A stretch of DNA of 64,000 nucleotides, from contig CAWGRQ010000029.1 in the NCBI GenBank assembly GCA_963824985.1, positions 62,001-126,000 on the forward strand. The letters are read 5' to 3'. The position numbers and the translations under genes are program-made. How positions within the stretch are numbered: position 1 is the stretch's first letter; each line of letters opens with the position of its first letter. Positions 9,834-18,998 of this stretch are shown one piece after another. The notes beneath the pieces are model-generated. The model saw only the letters and a program-made list of their open reading frames with translations. It did no database searches and was not told the origin of the DNA. The DNA comes from JAFNAG01 sp963824985. GTDB taxonomy: Bacteria > Acidobacteriota > UBA6911.

Positions 9834-10814
9834 GAAACATCCCCCCGGATTCTCGTTCGCGGGTCCAGGAGGAGCAGCATGAGGTCGGCGGCCAGATTCC
9901 CCGCAACCAGCAGGACCGTGCTGCCGAGGACACAACCCACAATGAGCGGCTGATCCCGGTTGAAGAGTGCGTTATAGGTCACCTGTCCCAGGCCGGGCCA
10001 GGCAAAGATCACCTCCAGTACGAGACTGCCGCTGAGAATGCTGCCCAACAGCGGGCCCGATGTGGACAGGATCGGAGTGAGCGAGGGGCGCAGCAGGTAG
10101 TGCAAAAAAACCCTGGATGGACGACAGGCCGCGGGCATACGCGGCCCGGACATGAGGGGCCTCGAGGATCTCGCCGGTCGCCGCGCATTGTATTCTCTCG
10201 ACATACGCCAGGATCGGCAGCGTCAGGCATGCCACCGGAAGCACCAGGTGATGGAACCGATCCAGCAACCAGGTGATGAACGCTGGATTCTCCAGGTTTG
10301 CGGCGTTCATGCCTCCCAGGGGGAACCATTGCGTGGCGGCGGCGAAGAGCAGGGCGGCCAGACCGAGGACCAGGGTCGGCAGAGCCAGCGCCACGGCGGA
10401 GAACAGGTCGAGCGCCAGACCTGGAATGCCGTCCCGCGAAGCTGCGTGGAGCGCTCCGAGCAGAATGCCGCCGATCAACCCAAGCAGGGCGGCAGGAATT
10501 CCCATCCACATCGTTTCAGCCGCCGCATCGTACACAACGTTGCGTACCGGGCGCCGGTAGAAATCCGAATTCCCCAGGTCCAGTCGTGCGCAGCGTTGCA
10601 GCCAGTTCCCGAACTGCATCAGGAGAGGCTGATCCAGACCGCGATGTTGTCGCAGCTGATCAATTGTCTGTTGTCGCACGGCGGGATCCAGTTCCTGAGT
10701 GGAGAAAAAATCTCCGGGGATCAAGGCTGACAGGATAAAAGTGGACAGCGCGACCACGAGCAACAGAACCGCCAACTGCGAGAGGCGCTTCAGGATGATG
10801 GCGAAAATGCTCAC
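9830..10814 (-). pseudogene. Peptide ABC transporter permease, DppB-type, one-base frameshift
   Basis: The N-terminal two thirds (MSIFAIILKRLSQLAVLLLV onward, to ARGLSSIQG) read in one frame and the C-terminal third (FLHYLLRPSLTPILSTSGPL to the stop) in another. The switch lies at a run of seven T on the coding strand (plus-strand A at 10104-10110). Removing one T restores IQGFLHYLLRPS, the usual EAA-loop sequence, and a 327-residue protein; the span of 985 bases is one more than a multiple of three. The homopolymer makes a sequencing indel the simplest reading. Phase variation or slippage expression through the T7 run is possible. Partner of the DppC-type permease. Confidence 0.85.
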
Positions 10815-10861
10815 GATGTGCGCTCCCGGGCGCCGGCCGCAGCGTCATTCATTACCGGCGG

Positions 10862-12628
10862 CTATCGCGCCCGGCGGGTCAATTCATCGGTGTTCCAGAG
10901 CAGATATGGAACCATGATCGACGGGCGGACGTTGCCCACGGCGTTCCTCCAGCCGGAGAGAATGTTGGGCGCGATTGTGGGAATGGCCGGCATCTGCCGC
11001 GCCCAGATTTCCTGCACCTGACGAAAAGCCTTCATCCGCGCCTCGGGATCCATGCTTTGGACCATTCGTCCGATGAGTGAGTCCATCTCCGCCTCCCATG
11101 GGGTGCCGGGTCGGCTCTGATTTGGATTCCAGAAGTGGAATCGGCCGCTACTATACCAGAGATCGGTTTGCAGATCGGGGACGATATCCGTCGGCGTCAG
11201 GCCGAACAGGATGGCCTCGTAATCGGAAGACGACAGAAATCGGCCGGCGAGCTCGGCCGGAGGGAGAAACTGAATACTGACACGGATGCCGACCTGGGCC
11301 AGATTCTGCCGGATGATTTCGGAGCTTCGCTCGCGCGCTGCGTTTCCCCGTGCCGTGAGCAGGACAAACTCGAGCGGGCGGTGCCGGGACCCAAACAGGA
11401 GTGTGCCTCCGGCATCGGTGTCCTTCAAGCCGATCTGGGCCAGCAGGCTCCGGGCCTGTTTGGGAGCGTACGCGGGAGTAGGAGTGCCGGTATCGTACCA
11501 GACTTTATTGCCGGAACTGATCGGCCCGAATTGCGGTGTGCCGAGTCCCAGCAGGACGGAGCGGACAATGCCATCGCGATCCAGGGCGTTTGATATGGCC
11601 CGCCTGAAACCGGCCTGCTGGAACAGAGCCTGTTTTTCGGGATCGACCCAGGGAGTTCCGGAAGCAGTCTTGCGCGGGTTGAGGTTGAACCAGAGAAAAT
11701 CCATTCCCAGTCCCGGTCCGAGATCCTTCAACGTAAACTCCGGGGCCTGGCCCGAGCGGCGCAGGCGCGCATAATGTTCCGAGCTCATGTCGGTGAGGAC
11801 GTCGACCTCTCCGGTTTCGAATCGCAATGCCTCGGCGTTGCGATCCTGAACGACCAGGAATGAGATCATGTCGAGGTAGGGCAGAATCTGACCTGACCTG
11901 TCCTTTTTCCAATAATACGGATTGCGCTCGAGTACAACCCGGATGCCGCGGTGATACTCCTTCAGGCGGAATGGCCCCAGGCCCACGACTTCTTTGGGAT
12001 CCGCCACCGGACCCCATGCATCGGAGAGTGATCCATCCTGATAGGACTTGAGCAGCCGGCTCTTAGGCAGAATCGGGATGGAGTCGAAGGCGCGCAGACC
12101 GGTACCGACCGGACGCGGCATGGTGATACGCACTGTCTGGGAATCGATTCCGGCCACGGTGGGGAACTTGCCGTCGACACGCAGCTGGTCCGCGATGGTC
12201 GACTCAGAGCGCGGATCCTGGAGCGCTGTCATCGTGAAAATGACATCATCGGCGGTGAACGGGCTGCCATCGGAGAATCTCAAGCCGCGGCGGAGATGGA
12301 CTGTGTAGGTGCGGCCATCCGGCGCCAGCTCCCACCTGGTTGCAAGCGCGGGCTCAAGCTCGTAGGTCCGGCGGTTGATATGGACCAGATCCGCCGAGAG
12401 CTGGTCGGCAACCAGGGCGTTGGCTCTTCCGCTGGCGAACAGCCGGTTGAAGGTCGCCGGATCCGTGCTGATCGAGGCAATGAGATGCCCTCCGCGAGTG
12501 CCGCTGAGATCGGGGCGCGACAGGTATTCAACTGCAACCTGCGGCTGGGCCTGGGCGATACAGAAGACCAGAGTGCCTGCCAGCGTGCAGAGGGCTGCGG
12601 CTGCCGAAATTTTGAGTTTTCGATGCAT
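10862..12628 (-). CDS. Peptide-binding protein of ABC importer (SBP family 5)
   Basis: 588 residues. A periplasmic solute-binding protein that feeds the DppB/DppC-like permeases downstream. ATG at 12628 is chosen because it opens a signal peptide (MHRKLKISAAAALCTLAG to AQAQ). The SBP_bac_5 signatures include LEPALATRWELAPDGRTYTV, LRFSDGSPFTADDVIFT and VGLGPFRLKEYHRG. Upstream codons to 12700 are unrelated to the family. Ribosome site weak. The gap to the permease is 47 bases. The ligand is probably an oligopeptide or similar cation; sequence alone does not tell. Confidence 0.92.
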   Translation of the reverse strand: MHRKLKISAAAALCTLAGTLVFCIAQAQPQVAVEYLSRPDLSGTRGGHLIASISTDPATFNRLFASGRANALVADQLSADLVHINRRTYELEPALATRWELAPDGRTYTVHLRRGLRFSDGSPFTADDVIFTMTALQDPRSESTIADQLRVDGKFPTVAGIDSQTVRITMPRPVGTGLRAFDSIPILPKSRLLKSYQDGSLSDAWGPVADPKEVVGLGPFRLKEYHRGIRVVLERNPYYWKKDRSGQILPYLDMISFLVVQDRNAEALRFETGEVDVLTDMSSEHYARLRRSGQAPEFTLKDLGPGLGMDFLWFNLNPRKTASGTPWVDPEKQALFQQAGFRRAISNALDRDGIVRSVLLGLGTPQFGPISSGNKVWYDTGTPTPAYAPKQARSLLAQIGLKDTDAGGTLLFGSRHRPLEFVLLTARGNAARERSSEIIRQNLAQVGIRVSIQFLPPAELAGRFLSSSDYEAILFGLTPTDIVPDLQTDLWYSSGRFHFWNPNQSRPGTPWEAEMDSLIGRMVQSMDPEARMKAFRQVQEIWARQMPAIPTIAPNILSGWRNAVGNVRPSIMVPYLLWNTDELTRRAR

Positions 12629-12796
12629 GGGCGAAGTTTCTGGGAATTCTGCTTCCCTGTCAAGAAATTGGTGGCCACCGCCGGGTTGCGACACCCTCAA
12701 TCATCGCGTGGTCGCGAATGCCGGCGCCGCACTCGTCGAGGCGCGGGTGCTCATGCGGTATCGTCCATCGCATCATGACTCTTTAATTAGCTTTGT

Positions 12797-13077
12797 TTGT
12801 TCAGCCAAATCAAATGGATGAAGAAGCAAAACGCAAAGACGCAACAAGGCGCAAAGGTCGACACTGAGCAACAGGCGTGGGCGCAGCGCTTCGCGCTGGC
12901 GCATCTTTGGGCGAACCGCGGGAGAAAGCGCGGGCAGAGCGGCTACTCAGGAGGATTGCGCTTTCTCCCGCGGTTCGCCCAAGGATGCGGCCGAAGGCCG
13001 CCCACGCCCGCGAACCGAAAAGAATCTCTTTGCGTCCTTGCGTCTTTGCGTTCTGTTGTTCAGCATCGGCTAAACAG
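12797..13077. repeat. TIR-bounded hairpin repeat, type B copy 1, with nested palindromes
   Basis: Ends are TTGTTCAGCC and GGCTAAACAG. Inside, AACGCAAAGACGC near the left end faces GCGTCTTTGCGTT near the right end. At the centre, 12907-12931 and 12958-12982 form a perfect 25-bp inverted repeat around TGGGCGAACCGCGGGAGAAA. The whole unit can fold into one long nested hairpin. The left 90 bases are nearly identical to 33856-33945. Confidence 0.85.
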
Positions 13078-13113
13078 ATGCCTGCGTTCAGGGAATATTC
13101 GGTCAGGAGGGAA

Positions 13114-13332
13114 TTGTTCAGCCGCTTCAAAAGCAGCCGCGGATTCCACGGATTCCAAAAATTCAAATGCATGGGGGATGCGCGTAACGAGGCGCACCGG
13201 ATGAAGTATTCGCCTTTGTTTGCCTCCTGGGAGTGCAAGAAACACCGCCTTTGGGCGGGTCCTTCATAAAATCTGTGGAATCCGTGAAATCCGTGGCGTT
13301 TTTTTGCGGTCTCTGACAACAGGGCTAAACAG
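13114..13332. repeat. TIR-bounded hairpin repeat, type A copy 2
   Basis: Ends TTGTTCAGCC and GGCTAAACAG. Related along its length to 4329-4530. Inner arms GCCGCGGATTCCACGGATT and AATCCGTGAAATCCGTGGC pair. Non-coding. Confidence 0.8.
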
Positions 13333-13561
13333 TTTCCATATTAAGCTGCAGCCGTCTGCCGGAACCGGGCGCACGATTTTTGACCGCGTTGGCTATATCT
13401 TGGCTTACAATCGTCGGCAGTTTTCGAAAATGCCGGTCCGGAAGGAATTGGACCGGATCCGATTCACAGCTGCCGATTCCTGAGGCGGGCGCTGCTGCGG
13501 CTGCCTGTGGGGACATGTTTGCATCCGAACGAGCCGTCGTTCTTCGGTCGGTGAGGCGTCC

Positions 13562-16500
13562 ATGGCATCAACCGGTCTGCGACCCGGGAGCCTTGTAGGC
13601 GGCCGGTTTCTGGTGGAGAGATTCCTGCGGCAGGGGCCGTCCGATCGCTCGTACGTCTGCAGGGACCGGGCGGCGGGGGAGGCCCGTGTCGTCCTGCGCA
13701 CGCTTTCCGGATGTCAGGGGGCCGTGGAGCTGGAGGAATTGCGTCACAAGTGGCCCCTGCTCAGCAGGATCAAGCATCCGCACCTCGCGCCGCCGATGGA
13801 ATTCGGGAGGGTTGACCATGGAGGCATTCCCTACCTGGTGCGGCCGTTCATCGATGGCGGCGATATTATTGAGGAATCGGCCCGCTGGAGCGTGGAGCAG
13901 ATCCTGGTTCAGCTGGTCAACATATGCCGTGTGCTCCATTGCCTGCATGCCCGCGGCATCGTCCATGGGCACCTGAAACCATCCAACGTGATTCTGGCGC
14001 GGGGGCAGGGAGGCGAGCTGGAACCGAAGGTGGTGGATTTCGGATTGGATGGGGGAACAAGGGCGAAACGGCATGATATAGCCTCGCTTGCCTACACGGC
14101 TCCAGAGGTTCTGCTTGGGCACGTACGGACTCCTCGGGCCGATCTCTACTCGCTGGGCATCCTGTCCTATCACGTGTTCACGCGCCGCCTCCCCTTCGAT
14201 GACCAGGATGAAGGCTACCTGATCCAGAAGCAGCTTCAGGGGCGGGCAGACCTGCGGCCGGTGGCGCGCTTGAAAGGGGGATCCGGTCTGGCCCAGGTAG
14301 TTCGGGGCCTGTTGGAAAAGGATCCGGAAAAGCGGCCGTCGTCGGTGGAGGATGTGGTGCGGATGCTCAGCGCCGCCAGCGGCAGAGACTTCTCCGGCTC
14401 GGTTTCGGAATTGAAGGAAACCTATTTTTCTTCCGGTCGATTTGTCGGCCGGGACCGGGAAATGGGCATGCTGCAGGAACGGGCGCTGCGTGTGCGCTCG
14501 AACGGCCGGGGGAGCACCGTATTTGTTGTCGGGGAGAGTGGGGCCGGCAAGTCGAGATGCATGGAGGAGCTGCGGACATGGGCGCTGCTCGAAGGCTGGC
14601 GGATTGTGGAGGCCGAATGTCTGGAACGCGAGGATCGGGCGTATGGGCCGTACCGGCGGATTCTGGCGCGCGCCGAGCTGGTGACTTCGGCGCCGGAAGA
14701 TGCGGCCGGCGAGGATGCGATCTTCCGGTTTGAGGATGTCGCCAGGCAACCGGAACCGCCACAACCGGAACTGTCCGCCGGTTCGGCCGCCGGCCCGTTT
14801 CGGGACCTGCTGACGAGGGAGTTGGTTCGGCTCCTCTCCGACCGTCCGACCCTGCTGCTGCTCCATGATTTCCATTGGGCCGATGAGGCCACGATTGCAG
14901 TTCTCGATTATTTGACTTCGGACATCCTGGCACACCCGATCTTCATGGTGGTAAGCATGCGCCCCGGGGGTGCGATGCAGGGCCCCCTGGGGAAACTTGT
15001 GGATCTGGCCGCCCGTCAGCTTCGGGCTGAGTCAACGCCATTGGAAATGCTGCCGCCTCCGGTGATCGAAGCCCTGATTGCCGGGATGACCGGAGAGGCG
15101 TCCCTCGGCAGGGAGATCGGGCCCTGGATTCACGAGGCGAGCGGGGGCAATCCATTCTTCGTTGAAGAGATTCTCAAGCACCTGGTGGACCGGGGGCTGT
15201 TGCGAAGGGAAATGGGGAAGTGGCGCCTCGCCGGCGATGAATTGGCCAAACTTGAAGTGCCTTCGAGTGTGGCCATGGTGTTGCGGCACAGGCTGGCACA
15301 ATTGTCTCCCGGGGCGGTGGCGTTGACCCAGTGGATGGCTATTTTCAGGCGTGCCGTGCCGAAAGAGCAGTTGCGCATGTTGTGTATGATGGAATCGAAG
15401 GATCTCGAGGCCGGCCTCAACGAATTGATATCCCGCCAGATCATACGGGAAGTGAGCCTCGGGGGAAGCTTTGAGTTCCGGCACGCTCTCATTTCGGAGG
15501 TGATTGTCCTTGATATGCCCCCGACGCGCCGGCGCCGGATGCATCAGCGGATTGCGGAGGCCCTCGAGCAGCGCCTTGGTGACCAGGAAAACATCCAGGA
15601 ATTGGCGATGCACTACACCGAAGGTCGATGCAGAGAGAAAGCGATCGGCTATGCGATACGGGCTGCCCGAGCCTGCAAGGCCGAGTTTGCCCACGAGCCG
15701 GCGCTGCGTTTTTACGACTACCTGCTGGCCAACAAAAAGCATTTATCGATCGAACAGGCGTGCGATGTTTCCATCGAAGCCGCTGACACATGCTGCGCCC
15801 TCGGCAATCCCAAGCGCGCAATACACATTTTATCAAGAACTATTGTTGGAAAAGACAAGAGACACAGCTCATTAATCTATGAGATTAGGCGAATTGTACA
15901 GATAGCTATCTCCTATCAACACCTGGGAAACATCAGGCTATTGGAAAAGGCGTCAAAGCATGGGTTAGGGGTGATCGGACCATCAGATTGCCCTCATCAA
16001 AATGCGCTCAGAGCCTCATTGCTTAAGCAGCTTGCATACTGTGCACTCATAAAGTCTCATTCCAAGGATGCCTTATCCTTATTGAAACTTGCACTTGATT
16101 CATTAGCAGATAACGTAGAATTGATGCTACAAGGTCAAATCCAGTCGCTGATTTCCGCAAGTCAACGCGTAGCCTGCAATCTTATGGAGGCGAAGTCTGC
16201 CGCATTGAGATCTATAGAAATTCTCCAACCTATTAAGGCGCTTCCAATTACAGCAACGGCATATTCTCACCTTGGTATTGCCCAAGCATCTTTGGGAAGA
16301 TTTATTGATGCTCGGGCCAGTCACGAACAGGCAATATCGATAAGCAAAAGGACAAGATCTCCATTGCTGCGGTCACAGGCGCTGAGTAATTTCGCAGAGT
16401 GTCTGTGCCGTTCGGGTAAGCTAAATGAAGCCGATGAATTGGCAATTATTTCTCATGACCTAATTGGGGAATTTTCCAATCCCGCAATTCGATACTCTGC

Positions 16501-18964
16501 CGCTGCGACCATGGCTGAGATCAAATTGACTATGGGTGATTATGGTGTAGCACAGAAAATACTCGGATCATTGAGTTCAAGCATTGACAATGACATTCCT
16601 GTTTACTCAAGGGCACATGTTCATTTTCTCTGTGCCTGGATATCATATGAATTGGGTGATTACGGTAGAACATTGGCATTCTTGGATCAAATGGAGGGGG
16701 TAGCTACCTCCGAAGCACCTGTCTATGAAGGCGAATTAGGTGCAATTCTTCGATCTAAGATTGCTCGCCATCAGGGAAACTCAAGCGAAGCCAATGATAT
16801 ATTGCAGGCCATAAGGACAAAATTGAGGAAAAAGCGATGGTCATATCATTTATGTCCTGTTGAACTTTCAATTGGTGAATATTACTTAACAATTAATGAG
16901 CCGGAATTTGCAGCAAAGCATATTCAATTTGGTATGAAACTTGCTTGTGCGATGTCTTGCCCTCATTTTCAAGCTCATGCAATTCTTTTACGGGTATCCA
17001 TTCGAATTGTCGAGCTGCAAAGGGAAAACACTCAAATACTTGATAAGATTTGCGTTGATGAGATTAATTCTGAATTATTAAAGGCGTTGCATCTAGCGGA
17101 ATATTCTCATGCTAATGAGTTAATTTGGAAGATCCATGCAGCTATTGGACGATTTGCTGAAATTATGGGGAATTGGGAATCCTCTTTCGAGTATTCTTTT
17201 AAGGCTCTTAATTGTTTTGATGCTCTTGCTTCCCGAGTTCCTCCAAATCAATTAGATTCGTTCTGTTTTCATTTTGACCGCCAGCCAATCAGATTGGAAT
17301 GCCAAGAGAGAATCAAACAACTGCGACAGCGTAAATTACCCAATTCTTTTCCAATCGGTGATATGCAGGAAGAGCATGTCCGGGAGTTATTTCGTGTTAG
17401 CTGTGTCATTAACGCTGTTCGAGACCTCAATGAATTAATGGACGCGATTGTTTCAATGCTTGCCAGCCTGATTGAAATGGATCGTGCTTTGATAGTTTTA
17501 AAGGACGATAGATCTGGTGATTTATCGCTTGCCCGGCCATGGAATCATGATGCGAAGAGTTTTGGGGATCTTGATTCTCTCAGCAAGCAGGTATTACACG
17601 ATGTTGACGTGTCGACCAGGCCATTTATGACTGCCAACGCGACGGAGGACCCGCGGCTTGCGGACAAAAAGCTGGATGCATCACAAGCCGGAACCATTTT
17701 CTGCGCGCCACTGACGGCCTGTGGCCGGACACTGGGATTGATTTATGCGGATCATAAGCATCCTCTGGAAAGCCTGGACGAATCAACCATTACCCTGTTC
17801 GCCGCCTTTTGCAATCTGGCGGCCGTTGCCATCGACAACGCCCTGGCTCATCGGCACCTCGTGCAGGAGAAGGCGGAATTGGAGGAGTATCTTCGTCAGG
17901 CCAGAGGGGAATACCCGGAGTTGGTGGGCAAGAGTGAGGCCATGCAAAGCCTGCGTGAGCGGATCGCGCTCGCGGCTGCTTCCCCGCTTGATGTGCTGAT
18001 CTGGGGGGAAAGCGGCACGGGCAAGGAACTGGTCGCCCGTGCGCTTCACCGAACGGGTCGGCGCGCCTTGAATCGGTTCGTCCCGCTCGACTGTGGCTCG
18101 CTTTCCGATTCGCTGGTCGAAAGCGAACTGTTCGGTTATCGGAAGGGAGCCTTCACGGGGGCAGTGGAAAACCGTGTCGGATTGCTCGAAGCGGCAGACG
18201 GAGGAGTGATCTTTCTGGATGAGATCGCCAATCTCTCGGTGCGACTTCAGCGCAAACTGCTCCGGGTGCTGCAAGAGCGAGAGGTGCGCCGGATCGGCGA
18301 GACCACGGCGCGAAAAATCAACATCCAGGTGATTGCCGCGACCAACAAGGACCTGCGGAAGGAGATCGACAATGAACGCTTCAGGAACGATCTCTATTTC
18401 CGCCTGAAAGCCATGGAGATCCGGGTGCCGCCGGTGCGGGAACGGACCGGGGATGTGCCCCTCCTCCTTGAATATTGCCTGGAGCGCGTCGGCAGAACTG
18501 AAGGCGGCCGGATGAAGGCCTTTTCCCGCGAAGCACGGGCATTGTTGGTCGCCTATCGTTTCCCGGGCAACGTGCGCGAACTGAAAAATATTGTCGAAGG
18601 ATCGTACTATTCGACCCACGGAAGCATCATCGATGTTGAGCATCTTCCGACCGAGGTTCGTGAAGGCAGCGGGGTCGGGACGATGTCGGAACCCGATCCG
18701 GCCGTCTGGCAGATTTACAGGAGCATACGGGACGGGCACGGTGGATTTGACCGCCTCGTGAAGAGTCCGTTTCTGAGGCGCCGGATCGGATCGGCGCAGG
18801 TCCGCCAGGTGATCCATCTGGCATTGGCTGAAGCGGAAGGCCGGTACCGCGATGCCTTCCGGCTGCTGGGCCTCCCGGAGCGGGAATATGCCACCATGAT
18901 TCAATTCCTGAAGCGGAATGACTGTTATCTTGATTTTCGCGCTTATCGAAAGGGTCAGAAATAA
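13562..18964 (+). CDS. Giant regulator: pseudokinase, AAA ATPase, TPR, GAF, sigma-54 activator
   Basis: 1800 residues, ATG at 13562 with GGTGAGG upstream. Residues 13-270 are a Hanks-type kinase fold, but the VAIK lysine is R46, the catalytic loop reads HGHLKPSN (His for Asp at 137) and the glycine loop is degenerate, while DFG (159-161) and APE remain: probably a pseudokinase. Residues 293-640 are a STAND-like ATPase (Walker A GESGAGKS at 324-331; LLLLHDFHWAD). A long TPR-like helical region follows to about 1270, then GAF (about 1275-1425). The sigma-54 AAA domain has Walker A GESGTGKE near 1482 and GAFTGA near 1528. A C-terminal helical domain could bind DNA. Role: integrates signals and activates RpoN-dependent promoters. 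Residues of about 755-1350 are encoded by strikingly AT-rich DNA. Confidence 0.92.
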   Translation: MASTGLRPGSLVGGRFLVERFLRQGPSDRSYVCRDRAAGEARVVLRTLSGCQGAVELEELRHKWPLLSRIKHPHLAPPMEFGRVDHGGIPYLVRPFIDGGDIIEESARWSVEQILVQLVNICRVLHCLHARGIVHGHLKPSNVILARGQGGELEPKVVDFGLDGGTRAKRHDIASLAYTAPEVLLGHVRTPRADLYSLGILSYHVFTRRLPFDDQDEGYLIQKQLQGRADLRPVARLKGGSGLAQVVRGLLEKDPEKRPSSVEDVVRMLSAASGRDFSGSVSELKETYFSSGRFVGRDREMGMLQERALRVRSNGRGSTVFVVGESGAGKSRCMEELRTWALLEGWRIVEAECLEREDRAYGPYRRILARAELVTSAPEDAAGEDAIFRFEDVARQPEPPQPELSAGSAAGPFRDLLTRELVRLLSDRPTLLLLHDFHWADEATIAVLDYLTSDILAHPIFMVVSMRPGGAMQGPLGKLVDLAARQLRAESTPLEMLPPPVIEALIAGMTGEASLGREIGPWIHEASGGNPFFVEEILKHLVDRGLLRREMGKWRLAGDELAKLEVPSSVAMVLRHRLAQLSPGAVALTQWMAIFRRAVPKEQLRMLCMMESKDLEAGLNELISRQIIREVSLGGSFEFRHALISEVIVLDMPPTRRRRMHQRIAEALEQRLGDQENIQELAMHYTEGRCREKAIGYAIRAARACKAEFAHEPALRFYDYLLANKKHLSIEQACDVSIEAADTCCALGNPKRAIHILSRTIVGKDKRHSSLIYEIRRIVQIAISYQHLGNIRLLEKASKHGLGVIGPSDCPHQNALRASLLKQLAYCALIKSHSKDALSLLKLALDSLADNVELMLQGQIQSLISASQRVACNLMEAKSAALRSIEILQPIKALPITATAYSHLGIAQASLGRFIDARASHEQAISISKRTRSPLLRSQALSNFAECLCRSGKLNEADELAIISHDLIGEFSNPAIRYSAAATMAEIKLTMGDYGVAQKILGSLSSSIDNDIPVYSRAHVHFLCAWISYELGDYGRTLAFLDQMEGVATSEAPVYEGELGAILRSKIARHQGNSSEANDILQAIRTKLRKKRWSYHLCPVELSIGEYYLTINEPEFAAKHIQFGMKLACAMSCPHFQAHAILLRVSIRIVELQRENTQILDKICVDEINSELLKALHLAEYSHANELIWKIHAAIGRFAEIMGNWESSFEYSFKALNCFDALASRVPPNQLDSFCFHFDRQPIRLECQERIKQLRQRKLPNSFPIGDMQEEHVRELFRVSCVINAVRDLNELMDAIVSMLASLIEMDRALIVLKDDRSGDLSLARPWNHDAKSFGDLDSLSKQVLHDVDVSTRPFMTANATEDPRLADKKLDASQAGTIFCAPLTACGRTLGLIYADHKHPLESLDESTITLFAAFCNLAAVAIDNALAHRHLVQEKAELEEYLRQARGEYPELVGKSEAMQSLRERIALAAASPLDVLIWGESGTGKELVARALHRTGRRALNRFVPLDCGSLSDSLVESELFGYRKGAFTGAVENRVGLLEAADGGVIFLDEIANLSVRLQRKLLRVLQEREVRRIGETTARKINIQVIAATNKDLRKEIDNERFRNDLYFRLKAMEIRVPPVRERTGDVPLLLEYCLERVGRTEGGRMKAFSREARALLVAYRFPGNVRELKNIVEGSYYSTHGSIIDVEHLPTEVREGSGVGTMSEPDPAVWQIYRSIRDGHGGFDRLVKSPFLRRRIGSAQVRQVIHLALAEAEGRYRDAFRLLGLPEREYATMIQFLKRNDCYLDFRAYRKGQK
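15826..17620. other. AT-rich segment inside the giant regulator gene
   Basis: Lines I counted are 33-45% GC against more than 60% on both sides. The frame stays open and encodes the TPR-like region up to the GAF domain. Edges are sharp, near 15826 and 17620. Confidence 0.8.
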
Positions 18965-18998
18965 CGCGCCGTGGCAATTCCGGCGCGCCGGAGGCGGA

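Larger units (their letters stand above)
12629..13561. other. Divergent intergenic region, 933 bp, filled by two repeat elements
   Basis: No gene supported. Two TIR-bounded elements (12797-13077 and 13114-13332) lie 36 bases apart between the divergent peptide-binding protein gene and the large regulator. The remaining 13333-13561 should hold the regulator's promoter: TTGACC at 13379 and TACAAT at 13417 are present, but at a poor 20-base-plus spacing. Confidence 0.6.

Noticed and set aside
12797..13332. Insertion sequence with its own transposase
   Set aside because: The open frames across the elements are reflections of the inverted repeats and show no transposase motif.
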